Of a stretch of 64,000 nt of DNA, positions 8,419 to 18,270 are shown piece after piece. The DNA comes from CAVQBP01 sp963723205 (lineage in GTDB: Bacteria; Bacteroidota; Ignavibacteria; Ignavibacteriales; Ignavibacteriaceae), in NCBI GenBank assembly GCA_963723205.1, contig CAVRQC010000017.1, forward strand, positions 30,745 through 94,744, given 5' to 3'. Below the pieces are notes generated by a model. It saw only the letters and a list, made by a program, of their open reading frames with translations. It was not told the DNA's origin and searched no databases. The position numbers were made by a program, and so were the translations under genes. Numbering within the stretch: the stretch's first letter is position 1; every line of letters begins with the position of its first letter.

Positions 8419-10059
8419 ATGGCGTCCCGAAAAAAAGTAAAATTTATATTCGTAACAGGCGGTGTTGTTTCGTCTCTAGGTAAAGGAATCACTGCCTCCT
8501 CATTAGGCCTTCTCCTTAAACAACGCGGATACAAAGTAACAATTCAAAAGTTTGATCCTTATATCAATGTGGACCCCGGGACAATGAGCCCGTTCCAGCA
8601 TGGCGAAGTGTATGTTACTGATGATGGTGCCGAAACCGATCTCGATCTTGGCCATTACGAGCGTTTCCTTGATGTCAATATGACTAAGGCCAACAATACA
8701 ACTACAGGCCAGGTTTATAATGAAGTAATTACAAAAGAAAGACGCGGTGATTACTTAGGAGCGACAGTTCAGGTTATTCCGCATATTACTGATGAAATAA
8801 AATACAGGCTGACTAAATTAAGTGAACTTGGTGAATACGATATAATTATTACTGAAATAGGTGGCACAGTAGGTGATATCGAATCTCTTCCTTTCATTGA
8901 AGCTATAAGACAGTTAATGCTTTCATTCGGAAGAAAAAATACATTGAGCATTCATGTAACCCTGGTACCGTACATTCCGGCAGCTCACGAAGTTAAGACA
9001 AAACCGACACAGCACAGTGTTAAAAATTTACTAGAACTCGGAATACAACCGGATATTTTAATTTGCCGTTCTGAGAATAAGCTTCCCAAAGAGTTGAGAG
9101 ATAAAATTGCTCTTTTCTGTAATGTCGATTCAAAAGCAGTCATTTCTGCTTACGATTGTACTTCAATTTACGAAGTTCCGCTTGTTCTTTATAAAGAGAA
9201 GCTTGATCTACTCGTACTAAACAGGCTTCATCTTAATGATAAAAAAATAAAACTGGATGAGTGGGAAAATTTTATTGAAAAGCTCAGAAATCCATCAAAA
9301 AACGTTGAAATTGCTGTAATTGGTAAGTATATCGAGCATGTTGATGCTTATAAGAGTATCTGGGAGTCTTTTGTTCATGCCGGTGCAGAAAATGGTGCAA
9401 AAGTAATTGTTAGGGCTGTTAATGCCGAAAATTTAGAAACAGGAGATACGGCAAAAATTCTTGAAGGTGTCAACGGAATTCTTGTACCTGGTGGTTTTGG
9501 TGAACGGGGAATTGAAGGTAAGCTTAAAGCTGTACAATATGCCAGGGAAAATAAAATCCCTTATTTTGGAATATGTCTGGGACTTCAATGCGCTGTTATT
9601 GAATTTGCCAGGAACGTCTGTGGTATTAAGCAGGCGAATAGTTCGGAATTTAAAAAGAATAAGTATAGCGTTATTGATTGGATGCCCGACCAGAAGAATA
9701 TTAAGAACCTTGGAGCCACAATGCGGCTTGGGGCTTATCCATGTGTTATTGAATCCGGCACAAATGCTCATAATGCATATAAATCCGATTATATTTCTGA
9801 ACGGCACAGGCATAGATTTGAAGTAAATAATAAATTCAGAAAAACCCTTTCTGAAAAAGGTATGATCTTCAGTGGAGTATCTCCCGATAGAGAATTAGTT
9901 GAAATTATTGAAATTCCGGATCATCCATGGTTTTTGGGGTGTCAATTTCACCCGGAACTTAAATCACGAGCAACAAAAGCTCATCCTTTATTTCGAAGTT
10001 TTGTGGAAGCTGCTTTAAAATATTCAGAAGAAAAGAAAGCATCCTTATCTAATGTCTAA
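8419..10059 (+). CDS. pyrG: CTP synthase
   Basis: 546 residues, the usual family length. It makes CTP from UTP, ATP and glutamine in the cytoplasm. The N-terminal amidoligase domain begins with FVTGGVVSSLGKGITASSLG (P-loop-like) and has the KFDPYINVDPGTM and TEIGGTVGDIES motifs. The C-terminal glutaminase domain shows PGGFGERG, the nucleophile Cys in FGICLGLQ, and the His/Glu pair in QFHPELKSR. It is complete. Its 3' end overlaps the next gene by 8 bp, so it probably heads a two-gene transcript. Confidence 0.97.
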   Translation: MASRKKVKFIFVTGGVVSSLGKGITASSLGLLLKQRGYKVTIQKFDPYINVDPGTMSPFQHGEVYVTDDGAETDLDLGHYERFLDVNMTKANNTTTGQVYNEVITKERRGDYLGATVQVIPHITDEIKYRLTKLSELGEYDIIITEIGGTVGDIESLPFIEAIRQLMLSFGRKNTLSIHVTLVPYIPAAHEVKTKPTQHSVKNLLELGIQPDILICRSENKLPKELRDKIALFCNVDSKAVISAYDCTSIYEVPLVLYKEKLDLLVLNRLHLNDKKIKLDEWENFIEKLRNPSKNVEIAVIGKYIEHVDAYKSIWESFVHAGAENGAKVIVRAVNAENLETGDTAKILEGVNGILVPGGFGERGIEGKLKAVQYARENKIPYFGICLGLQCAVIEFARNVCGIKQANSSEFKKNKYSVIDWMPDQKNIKNLGATMRLGAYPCVIESGTNAHNAYKSDYISERHRHRFEVNNKFRKTLSEKGMIFSGVSPDRELVEIIEIPDHPWFLGCQFHPELKSRATKAHPLFRSFVEAALKYSEEKKASLSNV

Positions 10060-11584
10060 AACTTTCTTCAACGACTTTAATTTTAAAGCCATATTATTTT
10101 CCATTTTTCTATTCCTTTTATTATTCCCGCAAAAAAGCTTCCCCTTCTCGCCGACCGATAAGGAAATAGAGGATATGGCTGTTAAAGGTCTGGATAAATC
10201 ATATGATTTTAAATGGAATGATGCTGAACAGATATTTGAAAAGATAGTAAATAAATTCCCTGAGGATCCGAGAGGATACCATTTCCTTGCCAGTATTTAT
10301 CTGTGGTATTATTTAAGCAGTAAAGAAAAGGATGATTATACAGACTTCTTTAAATATTCGGATTTAGCAATTGAAAAGGGGAACGATTTAATTGAAAAAG
10401 AACCTGAAAATAAAGATTTAATTTATATTATCGGAGATGATTATACTTTTAGAGCAATAGTTTACTCAAAAGCCGAACATTACCTGGATGCTGCATGGGC
10501 TACTAAAAAATCAGAATCATATTTGAAAAAAGTTATAGAACTTGATTCAACATATTATGATGCCTACCTGGGACTGGGATTATATAACTTTGCTATGGGC
10601 CAGATTCCCTCCGCATTTAAGTGGGCTTTAAGTCTGGCAGGAATTGATGGTGATAAATCGCAAGGAATTAAATATATACGGAAATGTGCTAAAAACGGAT
10701 ATCTTTCTAAGATTGATGCTCAGTATTATCTTTCTCAAATACTTGCCGAAGTTTTATTTGATTATAATGCTGCTGCAAATTATTTAAAAAATTTAATACA
10801 AAGACATCCTGATAACCTGATTTTTAACTATTCTTATGCCAGCCTTGAAATAAAAATGCATAACCTCGATCAGGCGCAAAAAATATTGGAAAAAATAGTC
10901 GATGTAGATTCTTCAAAATTTATTCAGCTTGTTTCTTTATCCAATTTTTTATTGGGAGATATTAATTATAAGAAAAATGATTTCAAGTCTGCCATAAATT
11001 ATTATTTGACTTTTCTTACCACAACACCCGATAATGATTACACTGGAATTGCAGCATACAGGTTAGGTATATCCAGCGAAATTACCGGGGATACAGTTTC
11101 TGCTAAAAAATATTTTGAGCAGTCACAAAACGGAAATATGGATCTTGATGATGATATATTTGCAAAAAGAAAAGGGGAGGAGTATTTATCGCGGGACCTT
11201 GATAGCAATGAGGTTGAAGTAATAAAAGCTGCAAATAAAATTGATGCCGGCAAGTACCGCTCTGCTTATAATGATTTATATGATTTAATTCCTGTTGTAA
11301 AAGATAATGATCTTAAAGCAGAGGTCTATTTATATTTAAGTAATGCTGCTTACGGAATGAATAATTATGACGAGTCGTTAAAGATGGGCTTTGCTGCCCA
11401 GAGCATTGAAACCAATGAAGAAAAATGGGTAAAACCTTTCGCAGTCTTTTATATTGCAAGAGCTTATAAAAAAATGGGGAATATAGCTGCTTATACCAAC
11501 TTTATTGAAGAAGCTGCCGGCTATGAGGACTATGACTACCAGAATAAATTGAAGAATCTGATTTACTCAATACAATTGAAGTAA
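10052..11584 (+). CDS. Exported TPR-repeat protein
   Basis: 510 residues with an N-terminal hydrophobic signal segment (FKAILFSIFLFLLLFPQKSF) and then helical repeats of tetratricopeptide type. Examples are FEKIVNKFPEDPRGYHFLA, YYDAYLGLGLYNFAMGQI and KKYFEQSQNG, which run to the C-terminus. It probably acts in the periplasm as a protein-protein scaffold. The start overlaps the last 8 bp of pyrG. Similar TPR proteins are common in Bacteroidota envelopes; the partner is not evident, although the next gene group also contains TPR-bearing envelope proteins. Confidence 0.8.
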   Translation: MSKTFFNDFNFKAILFSIFLFLLLFPQKSFPFSPTDKEIEDMAVKGLDKSYDFKWNDAEQIFEKIVNKFPEDPRGYHFLASIYLWYYLSSKEKDDYTDFFKYSDLAIEKGNDLIEKEPENKDLIYIIGDDYTFRAIVYSKAEHYLDAAWATKKSESYLKKVIELDSTYYDAYLGLGLYNFAMGQIPSAFKWALSLAGIDGDKSQGIKYIRKCAKNGYLSKIDAQYYLSQILAEVLFDYNAAANYLKNLIQRHPDNLIFNYSYASLEIKMHNLDQAQKILEKIVDVDSSKFIQLVSLSNFLLGDINYKKNDFKSAINYYLTFLTTTPDNDYTGIAAYRLGISSEITGDTVSAKKYFEQSQNGNMDLDDDIFAKRKGEEYLSRDLDSNEVEVIKAANKIDAGKYRSAYNDLYDLIPVVKDNDLKAEVYLYLSNAAYGMNNYDESLKMGFAAQSIETNEEKWVKPFAVFYIARAYKKMGNIAAYTNFIEEAAGYEDYDYQNKLKNLIYSIQLK

Positions 11585-11803
11585 TGAGATTTTGTTAATC
11601 ATCTTTTCAAACAACTTCCCTAAAAGAAATTAAGAAGAAAATTTTTTCCGAATTAATTAGCCCATGTTACAAGGACTGATTTTTTGACTAATATTTAATT
11701 TTTCAATATTTGCTTATTTGTAAAATTCTTTGGAAATTGAAAAAAAATAATTTTATTTAGAAAATCTTCTAAATAAGAAGATCAGCTTTAGGGGTATTTT
11801 AAA

Positions 11804-12856
11804 ATGAATTTTCAACCGTGGGGCAGAACCTGCATCATTTCTCTTTTATTTTTATTCTTTATTTCATTAAATACAAATGCACAAAATTTTAATTGTAAAC
11901 TTGAAGGTTATGTAATTGCACAATCCGGTGATAATTCGCTTGAAAATGTTAATGTATATGTATCGGGCACTACCTTCGGAACAACAACTGATAAATCCGG
12001 CTATTTCAGATTCAAATCTTTACCCTCAGGCACACTTAATATTATTGCTTCAATGGTTGGGTATAAACCTGTACATATTGAAATTACTCTGGATGAAAAT
12101 AAAACAAAAGAATTGAACTTTATCTTGAAAGAGATAAGCTATAAGCTGAACAATGTTGTGGTTACCGGAAAATTGCCAGAAGAATGGAAAGAAAATCTGG
12201 AAGAATTTAAAAATATCTTTTTCGGTGACAGTCCCTTTGCTTCTCATTGTAAAACAATAAATCCTGAAATAATAAATCTGATAAAAACCGAATCAGGTTT
12301 AATTGCTGAAACTGATCAGCCTGTTATTATTCTCAATAATGATTTAGGTTATAAAATAACCTGTTTTTTGATCAATTTTAATTGGAACGAAGATGATGGT
12401 ATACTTAAATATCTTTTTGAATCTTATTCTACAGAATTAAAAGACTCATCCGGGAATCTTACAAATAAGTGGATAAGGAATAGGAAGAAAGCATATTATG
12501 GTTCACTAAATAATTTTTTAAAATCAGTAATTGAAAATGACTTGGAAGAAAATGATTTTAAAATATTTTGTGAGAAAAAACCATTAGTGAGAACTGCCTT
12601 CCAGGAACAGGTAAATGAGTCGGAAATTTGCTCAATAAGTGATAATGCTCTTAATCTGAATTTTAATGATTATTTAAGAATACAATATTATTCGGAGTAT
12701 GAAGATGTTACAAAAATTTCATGGATAAAATTACAGCATCCGGATGCAATCCTTGACAAGTTTGGCTGTCCTCTGGATCCTTTTACCTTTAATGTTTATG
12801 GATATTGGTCACACAAAGAGATAGCCAACATACTTCCTAAATATTATTATCCATAA
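11804..12856 (+). CDS. CarboxypepD_reg-like domain envelope protein
   Basis: 350 residues. A signal peptide ends about residue 26 (SLNTNAQ). A carboxypeptidase regulatory-like beta-sandwich (about 30-115) follows, with GTTFGTTTDKSGYFRFKSLP and MVGYKPVHIEI. The rest is a Bacteroidota-type C-terminal region with WKENLEEFKNIFFGDS and LNNDLGYKITC. The prealbumin-like domain is the one found at the N-terminus of SusC-type receptors, but no plug or barrel follows here. The gene ends 14 bp before the GWxTD gene, so the two are probably co-transcribed. Exact role unknown. Confidence 0.8.
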   Translation: MNFQPWGRTCIISLLFLFFISLNTNAQNFNCKLEGYVIAQSGDNSLENVNVYVSGTTFGTTTDKSGYFRFKSLPSGTLNIIASMVGYKPVHIEITLDENKTKELNFILKEISYKLNNVVVTGKLPEEWKENLEEFKNIFFGDSPFASHCKTINPEIINLIKTESGLIAETDQPVIILNNDLGYKITCFLINFNWNEDDGILKYLFESYSTELKDSSGNLTNKWIRNRKKAYYGSLNNFLKSVIENDLEENDFKIFCEKKPLVRTAFQEQVNESEICSISDNALNLNFNDYLRIQYYSEYEDVTKISWIKLQHPDAILDKFGCPLDPFTFNVYGYWSHKEIANILPKYYYP

Positions 12857-12870
12857 AAGGTGCAAAAATA

Positions 12871-15104
12871 GTGAAGAGACTTTTTTCTTTTTAATAATTC
12901 CGTTCATAAATATACAACCTCAATCTATTGATTCACTGGCTGTATACTATTATAAAGAAGGATTAAAAGAAATAAATAACAAAGATGCTGAGTCAGCAAA
13001 AGTTTTTTTCAAAAAATCTATAAAGGAGGAAGATAATCCTGCTGCCGAATATGAGCTGGCTAAAATTTATAGGGCAGATACATCACATTATTCCTGGAAC
13101 CTTTCCCGTCAGCATATCAAAAAAGTAATAAAGCTTGATCCTAATAATGCAGAATATCATTTTTTTTATGGTTTGCTTGCGGAAGATCTGTATCATTACA
13201 GCTGGATAGAATTTGAAACAATTGATGATGCTATTAGAGAATACAAAATAACTCTTGAGCTTGATAGTACAAATGCTGTCGCTGCTAATAAACTTGCTGC
13301 AATTGAGAGTAAAAAATTTCTTGAATATAATAATTCGATTTCTGTAGGAGGAAGTAGAGCCCGGGGTGGCGAAGATTTTCAGGAAGATCTGAGTGTTCCA
13401 TATCTATCATATATAAAACTTGGAAGAGTTCAGGCAAAACAGTACTATGAGAATATGATGCCCACCGGAAACCTGAGCTATACTAAATTTGCAGAAGAAT
13501 TGTTTAAGGCTACGGAATCTGCATGCATTATTGCAGTAAAATATGACTCTCTCAATCCTAAACCATATCTTACTTTATCATCAATTTATGAAGATTTTGG
13601 TTAACCCGGGAAAAGGAATTCCTTATTTAAAAAAGTTAATTCGACTTTACCCTGAAAACAAAGATGCTCATTTATATCTTGGATTGCTTTACTATAGAAC
13701 TTTGCAGTTAGACAGTGCCTATTATGAATATAAAAAAGCTATCGGGCTAATGGATACTCAGGAAAAAGAAGATTTTACTTTTAATTCAGTTAAAGTTTTG
13801 CTCGAGCCTTTACTGAAAAATAAGATAAACAACATTAGCAGAAATTCATTGAGGCAAATAATTTATATGTTCTGGAAAGAACGTGATCCTTTGAATTTAA
13901 CTTCCTACAACGAAAGATTGCTGGAGCATTACACAAGAGTAGCATATTCAAATTTAAGATTCAGTGTACCTAAATTAATCTAATAGGCTGGAAAACTGAT
14001 CGGGGTACGATAGTTTTAAGATATGGCATTCCACCTGAAGTTACCCGCATACGTCCTGCTGTGGTGGTGAGGAATGGTGTAAAGACTAATCCTGAAACCG
14101 AAATTTGGAAATATCCCGATAAAACATTTTCATTCGTTGATGAATTTAGAAATGATAACTACGTTTATGGTATTCCCGGACAATCGCAGTATTGGGGTGA
14201 TACACAGCAATTTGCAAAAGATCTCCTAGTAACTCAACTGGAAGAATACCATCCAAAATTTGAAGGTCCCATTTTTTCTGTTCCAAATACTGCTTATCAA
14301 TTAAAAGATATTAACAATGATAATCTTACAGATTTATTTATTAGTTATGGAATAAAACGGCCGGATAAAATTGAAAGAAATACAGAACTTCAATATGAAC
14401 ATACTGCCGGTATCTTTTTATTTGATTCCTGTTTTCGTGAGATTGCTAAGAATAAAAGTAAAATAAAATATCTGAACAACATGAATAAGATACAAATTCC
14501 TGATTCCGGTATTCTTTTTATAAATACAGAAAAATTAGCTGCTCCGGCTTATAGCGGTAATCTTGTATTTGAAATAATGAGAGATAGAGATAAAGGAGTT
14601 TCTTCATATCATGGTAAATTTAAGTTGAGAAGTTTTAATTCAATTTCACTTGAAATGGGTGATATTGTTTTGGCATCAACAGTAGACAGAGATAAAAAAA
14701 TTGCAGGGAGAATAAATAGAACAGATTATTCAATTCTCCCAAACCCAACAGGAATTTTCAATGAAGATCAGGATTTATACATATATTATGAAGTATATAA
14801 TCTGGAAAAAGATGAACGAGGATTAACAGATTTTCAGCAGATAATAGTTGTTAAGAAAAAAGGAGAAGAAGGTTTTTCAATAGGAAAATTAGCGGGTTCG
14901 GTATTAAAATTTATTGGAATAAAAGGAAATGAACAGCAAATAGGTTTAACGAGTAAATACAGGACAAAAGAAAAGGATAGTCAAATATATCTGCAGATTG
15001 ATATGAGCGGGTATGATCCGGGAAATTATATTTTATATGTCAAAATAAAAGATAATATTAGCGGTAAAGAGACTGAACAAAACTCCAATCTTATATGGAA
15101 ATAG
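12871..15104 (+). pseudogene. GWxTD-domain protein with TPR region, broken by three frameshifts
   Basis: With three corrections this is one gene of about 744 residues. It starts at GTG 12871 with signal peptide VKRLFSFLIIPFINIQPQSI if a T is added to the T5 run at 12888-12892. It continues through TPR-like helices to FG at about 13600, shifts frame, then gives GIPYLKKLIRLYPENKDAHL and FWKERDPLNLTSYNERLLEH. It shifts back at about 13983 into GWKTDRGTIVLRYGIPPEVT. FWKERDP and GWKTDRG are the defining motifs of the GWxTD domain. The net indels are minus, plus, minus one base. The protein sequence on each side is well conserved, so base errors are as likely as real decay. It sits in an envelope operon, 4 bp before the TonB-like gene. 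Confidence 0.8.
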
Positions 15105-15108
15105 CATA

Positions 15109-15726
15109 GTGATCAAACGTTTCAAAATATTGAGAAAAGAATACAAACTCCATTTTGAAATAAGCCTCATATCCAGTTTATTGACATGCATATTATTGTT
15201 CCTGTTTTTCCCTGAGATTTCTCCTCCTTCAAAACCGCCTCCGGTCTATCAATCCGTATTAATTACTATAAATGATATAACACAGAATACTGTACAATCT
15301 GAAATTTCAATTCTTAAACCAAGTGAACCAAAGATTATTATATCTAATGTAATTGATGACCCAGACATTTTACCGGACGAAAAAATTATTAAATCCAGTA
15401 AAAGTGAAAGTACAGGAAAAGGAGACAGCTACATCACTTCAAATAATTCGGTAATTGATGCCCGTCTATTACCTTTTATTCCTAAGCAGATTCTTGAGGT
15501 TCTGCCAAGCAATACAGATGATGACATTACCGGTTATATTGCTCTCAGGCTTAAAATAGGAACAGACGGAAAAGTAATTGGACATAAATTAATAGTAAAC
15601 ACTACGGGCTCGAATAAATACCTTCAGAATGTAATTGTTGCAGCATATAAATCCAGGTGGGAACCAATCAAAATAGATAACAATAATATTGATTACTGGG
15701 TTGAGAAGACATATACATTCAAGTGA
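15109..15726 (+). CDS. TonB-family C-terminal domain protein
   Basis: 205 residues from a GTG start only 4 bp after the GWxTD gene. It has one N-terminal membrane helix (about residues 17-36), a Pro-rich stretch (PSKPPP), a polar linker, and a C-terminal domain with GYIALRLKIGTDGKVIGHKL and AAYKSRWEPIK. That matches the TonB/TolA C-terminal fold. It is likely anchored in the inner membrane and spans the periplasm. It may transmit energy to, or bind, an outer-membrane partner, but no ExbB/ExbD genes are nearby. Grouping with GWxTD and CarboxypepD_reg proteins suggests one envelope function. Confidence 0.75.
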   Translation: MIKRFKILRKEYKLHFEISLISSLLTCILLFLFFPEISPPSKPPPVYQSVLITINDITQNTVQSEISILKPSEPKIIISNVIDDPDILPDEKIIKSSKSESTGKGDSYITSNNSVIDARLLPFIPKQILEVLPSNTDDDITGYIALRLKIGTDGKVIGHKLIVNTTGSNKYLQNVIVAAYKSRWEPIKIDNNNIDYWVEKTYTFK

Positions 15727-15831
15727 TCAATCAGTACATTTCAAATAATTTTTAATCAAAAATTAATGCTTGGTATCAATATTAATTGCTTATATTATTC
15801 TAATTAACTAACTTTTGGCTACTTATAAAAC

Positions 15832-16449
15832 ATGAATATCACATTGAAAATAGCAGTCTTTGTCTCCGGTAGAGGCTCAAATCTTAAAGCCATTTTAGAT
15901 TCACCGGATTTAAAGAGTATTGTGGAAGTCAAAGCGGTTTTTAGTAATAAAGCTGATTGCATTGCATTTAAAATTGCGGATAATTTTGCAATAAAAACCT
16001 ACTGTCTTGGAACAGGTGAAAGTCAAGTTAGCTATAGTGATTTAGCTGAAAAATTAAAAGACCTGGAAATAGATTTTATTGTTCTGGCTGGATTTTTAAA
16101 ATTAATTCCTGATGAAGTGATTCGAAAATATAAATGGAAGATTATTAATATTCATCCTGCATTGCTTCCATCTTTTGGCGGGAAAGGAATGTATGGAATA
16201 AATGTTCATAGAGCTGTTTTTAATTCATCTGTAAAAGTCTCTGGAGCTACAGTCCATTTTGTTGATGAAACATATGATACCGGTAAAATCATATCCCAAA
16301 GATGTGTCGATATTTCAGACGTAAAATCTCCGGAAGAAATTGCAGAAAGAGTTTTGGAAATTGAACATAAAATTCTCCCTTGTGTCATATATAATATTGC
16401 AAAGGGAAAAGTCAAAGTAATCGATGAGAGAGTTGTGATAGAAAAGTAG
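15832..16449 (+). CDS. purN: Phosphoribosylglycinamide formyltransferase
   Basis: 205 residues. It transfers formyl from 10-formyl-THF to GAR in purine synthesis. Visible motifs are FVSGRGSNLKAI (phosphate binding), NIHPALLPSFGGKGMYG with the catalytic Asn and His, and HFVDETYDTGKII with the catalytic Asp. It is complete. It is followed 134 bp later by purH on the same strand, so the two purine genes form a functional pair. folD, further along the window, supplies the one-carbon carrier. Confidence 0.95.
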   Translation: MNITLKIAVFVSGRGSNLKAILDSPDLKSIVEVKAVFSNKADCIAFKIADNFAIKTYCLGTGESQVSYSDLAEKLKDLEIDFIVLAGFLKLIPDEVIRKYKWKIINIHPALLPSFGGKGMYGINVHRAVFNSSVKVSGATVHFVDETYDTGKIISQRCVDISDVKSPEEIAERVLEIEHKILPCVIYNIAKGKVKVIDERVVIEK

Positions 16450-16583
16450 CGGCTGGCATATGAATTGTTTGAAAATTATTTAGATTTTTACATTTTCTTC
16501 CTTATGTTTGTTGAATAAAATCTTATCTTTTTTCCTTTATATATTAAAGTTAATTAATAAAAAATTATTGGAAGTTAATAAAA

Positions 16584-18101
16584 TTGAACAAGTTAGCATT
16601 AATCAGCGTATCGGATAAATCAAATATAACAGAATTTGCACAATCATTAATAGGACTTAACTATAAAATAGTCGCAACCGGGAATACAGCGAAACTTTTG
16701 TCATCAAAAGGAATAAATGTAACTGAAGTAAGCAATCTTACTGGTTTTCCGGAAATTTTTGATGGGAGAGTGAAAACACTTCATCCTAAAATTCTTGGAG
16801 GAATCTTATTCAGGAGAGATAATGAATCGGATAAAAAAGAAGCGGATGAAAATGAAATCCTCCCGATCGATATAGTATGTGTAAATTTATATCCCTTTGT
16901 AAAAACTATTGAGAACCCGAATTCCGACCTCGATACAATAATTGAAAATATAGACATCGGCGGTCCAACTTTAGTCAGAGCTTCTGCAAAAAACTATCAA
17001 CATGTTTCCATATTAACTAATCCTTCCCAGTATGCTGATGTAATAGAGGAACTTAAAAAAGGAGATATAAGTTTAGAGACACGAAAAAAGCTGGCTGTAG
17101 AAGCTTTTTCGCATACCGCATCTTATGATACTTATATTTCTAAATTTTTAGAAGAAAAATTCTCACATAATACAAACAGCTTTAAGATTAACCTGGTTAA
17201 AGAAAAAGATTTAAGATACGGTGAAAACCCCCATCAAAAAGCTGCATTGTACGGTAACTTTCATTCCTATTTTGAGGTCTTTCATGGTAAGGAATTATCA
17301 TACAATAATATTATGGATTTAGTTGCCGCTGTGGAATTGGTAGAGGATTTAGGTGATAATACATGTGCAATCATTAAGCATATGAATCCTGCAGGTGCGG
17401 CAAAAGGAAAAGATCCTCTGGAAGCTTACGAGAGAGCATTAAAATGTGATCCTGCTTCCGCTTTCGGCGGCATTGTTACTTTTACAGCGACTGTTGATGA
17501 AATGGTTGCTGAAAAATTGAATGATATCTTCCTCGAGATAATATGTGCTCCTGATTATACTGAAGGTGCGGTAGAGATCTTAACAAAAAAGAAAAACAGG
17601 CGACTATTAAAGCAGCTGAAATCAGTTAGGGATACAAATGTATATTTCAGAAATATTCCCGGTGGTGCAATTGTCCAGGATGCCGACAAAGTTACTTTGA
17701 ATGGAAGTGAATTGAAAACAGCAACTATTAAAGAACCTACTAAATCTGAGCTGGATGATCTCCATTTTGCGTGGATAGTTGCAAAGCATACAAAATCAAA
17801 TGCAATTGTCTTTGTAAAAGATAAAGCTACATTAGGTGTTGGCGGTGGACAAATGTCAAGACTTGATTCTGCTAAAATTGCTGCAATGAAGGCTAAAGAA
17901 TACGGACTTGATTTAAAAGATTCTGTTGCTGCCTCAGATGCTTTTTTCCCATTCCCTGATACCCTTGTGGAAATAATTAAATGCGGGGCTGTTTCAGTTA
18001 TTCAGCCAGGCGGTTCGGTCAGGGATAATGAAGTTATTGATGCAGCTAACCAGAATAATATTTCAATGGTCTTTACAGGTCTAAGGCACTTTAAGCACTA
18101 A
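16584..18101 (+). CDS. purH: Bifunctional AICAR transformylase / IMP cyclohydrolase
   Basis: 505 residues. It catalyses the last two steps of IMP synthesis. The N-terminal IMP cyclohydrolase (MGS-like) domain has ALISVSDKSN and DGRVKTLHPKILGG. The C-terminal AICAR transformylase domain has KDLRYGENPHQKAALYG, IIKHMNPAGAA and FFPFPDTLVEI. It starts at TTG with GGAAG 11 nt upstream; no ATG is available at the conserved N-terminus. It ends with the usual FTGLRHFKH. Confidence 0.96.
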   Translation: MNKLALISVSDKSNITEFAQSLIGLNYKIVATGNTAKLLSSKGINVTEVSNLTGFPEIFDGRVKTLHPKILGGILFRRDNESDKKEADENEILPIDIVCVNLYPFVKTIENPNSDLDTIIENIDIGGPTLVRASAKNYQHVSILTNPSQYADVIEELKKGDISLETRKKLAVEAFSHTASYDTYISKFLEEKFSHNTNSFKINLVKEKDLRYGENPHQKAALYGNFHSYFEVFHGKELSYNNIMDLVAAVELVEDLGDNTCAIIKHMNPAGAAKGKDPLEAYERALKCDPASAFGGIVTFTATVDEMVAEKLNDIFLEIICAPDYTEGAVEILTKKKNRRLLKQLKSVRDTNVYFRNIPGGAIVQDADKVTLNGSELKTATIKEPTKSELDDLHFAWIVAKHTKSNAIVFVKDKATLGVGGGQMSRLDSAKIAAMKAKEYGLDLKDSVAASDAFFPFPDTLVEIIKCGAVSVIQPGGSVRDNEVIDAANQNNISMVFTGLRHFKH

Positions 18102-18198
18102 GTTTAATGCAAAAATAAATATTATATTAAAATTTTAATTGATTGATATATGAACTTAAAAAGCTGAATATAATAAATGAAATTTTATAAATTAGAAA

Positions 18199-18248
18199 CG
18201 ACATCTTCCGTTTTCCATTTACCATCTTCCATTAACCATGTTCCATCT
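18199..18248 (+). repeat. Degenerate short tandem repeat upstream of mreB
   Basis: About four imperfect copies of a TTCCATnnACCAT-like unit (CTTCCGTTTTCCATTTACCATCTTCCATTAACCATGTTCCATC) fill the last 60 bp of the purH-mreB spacer. It is low-complexity and its function is unknown. Confidence 0.5.
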
Positions 18249-18270
18249 ATATTAGAATATGCGAGGCATT

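Noticed and set aside
9433..9826. Opposite-strand and shifted frames of over 120 codons within pyrG
   Set aside because: Inside the conserved glutaminase domain of CTP synthase; overlapping coding is not supported.
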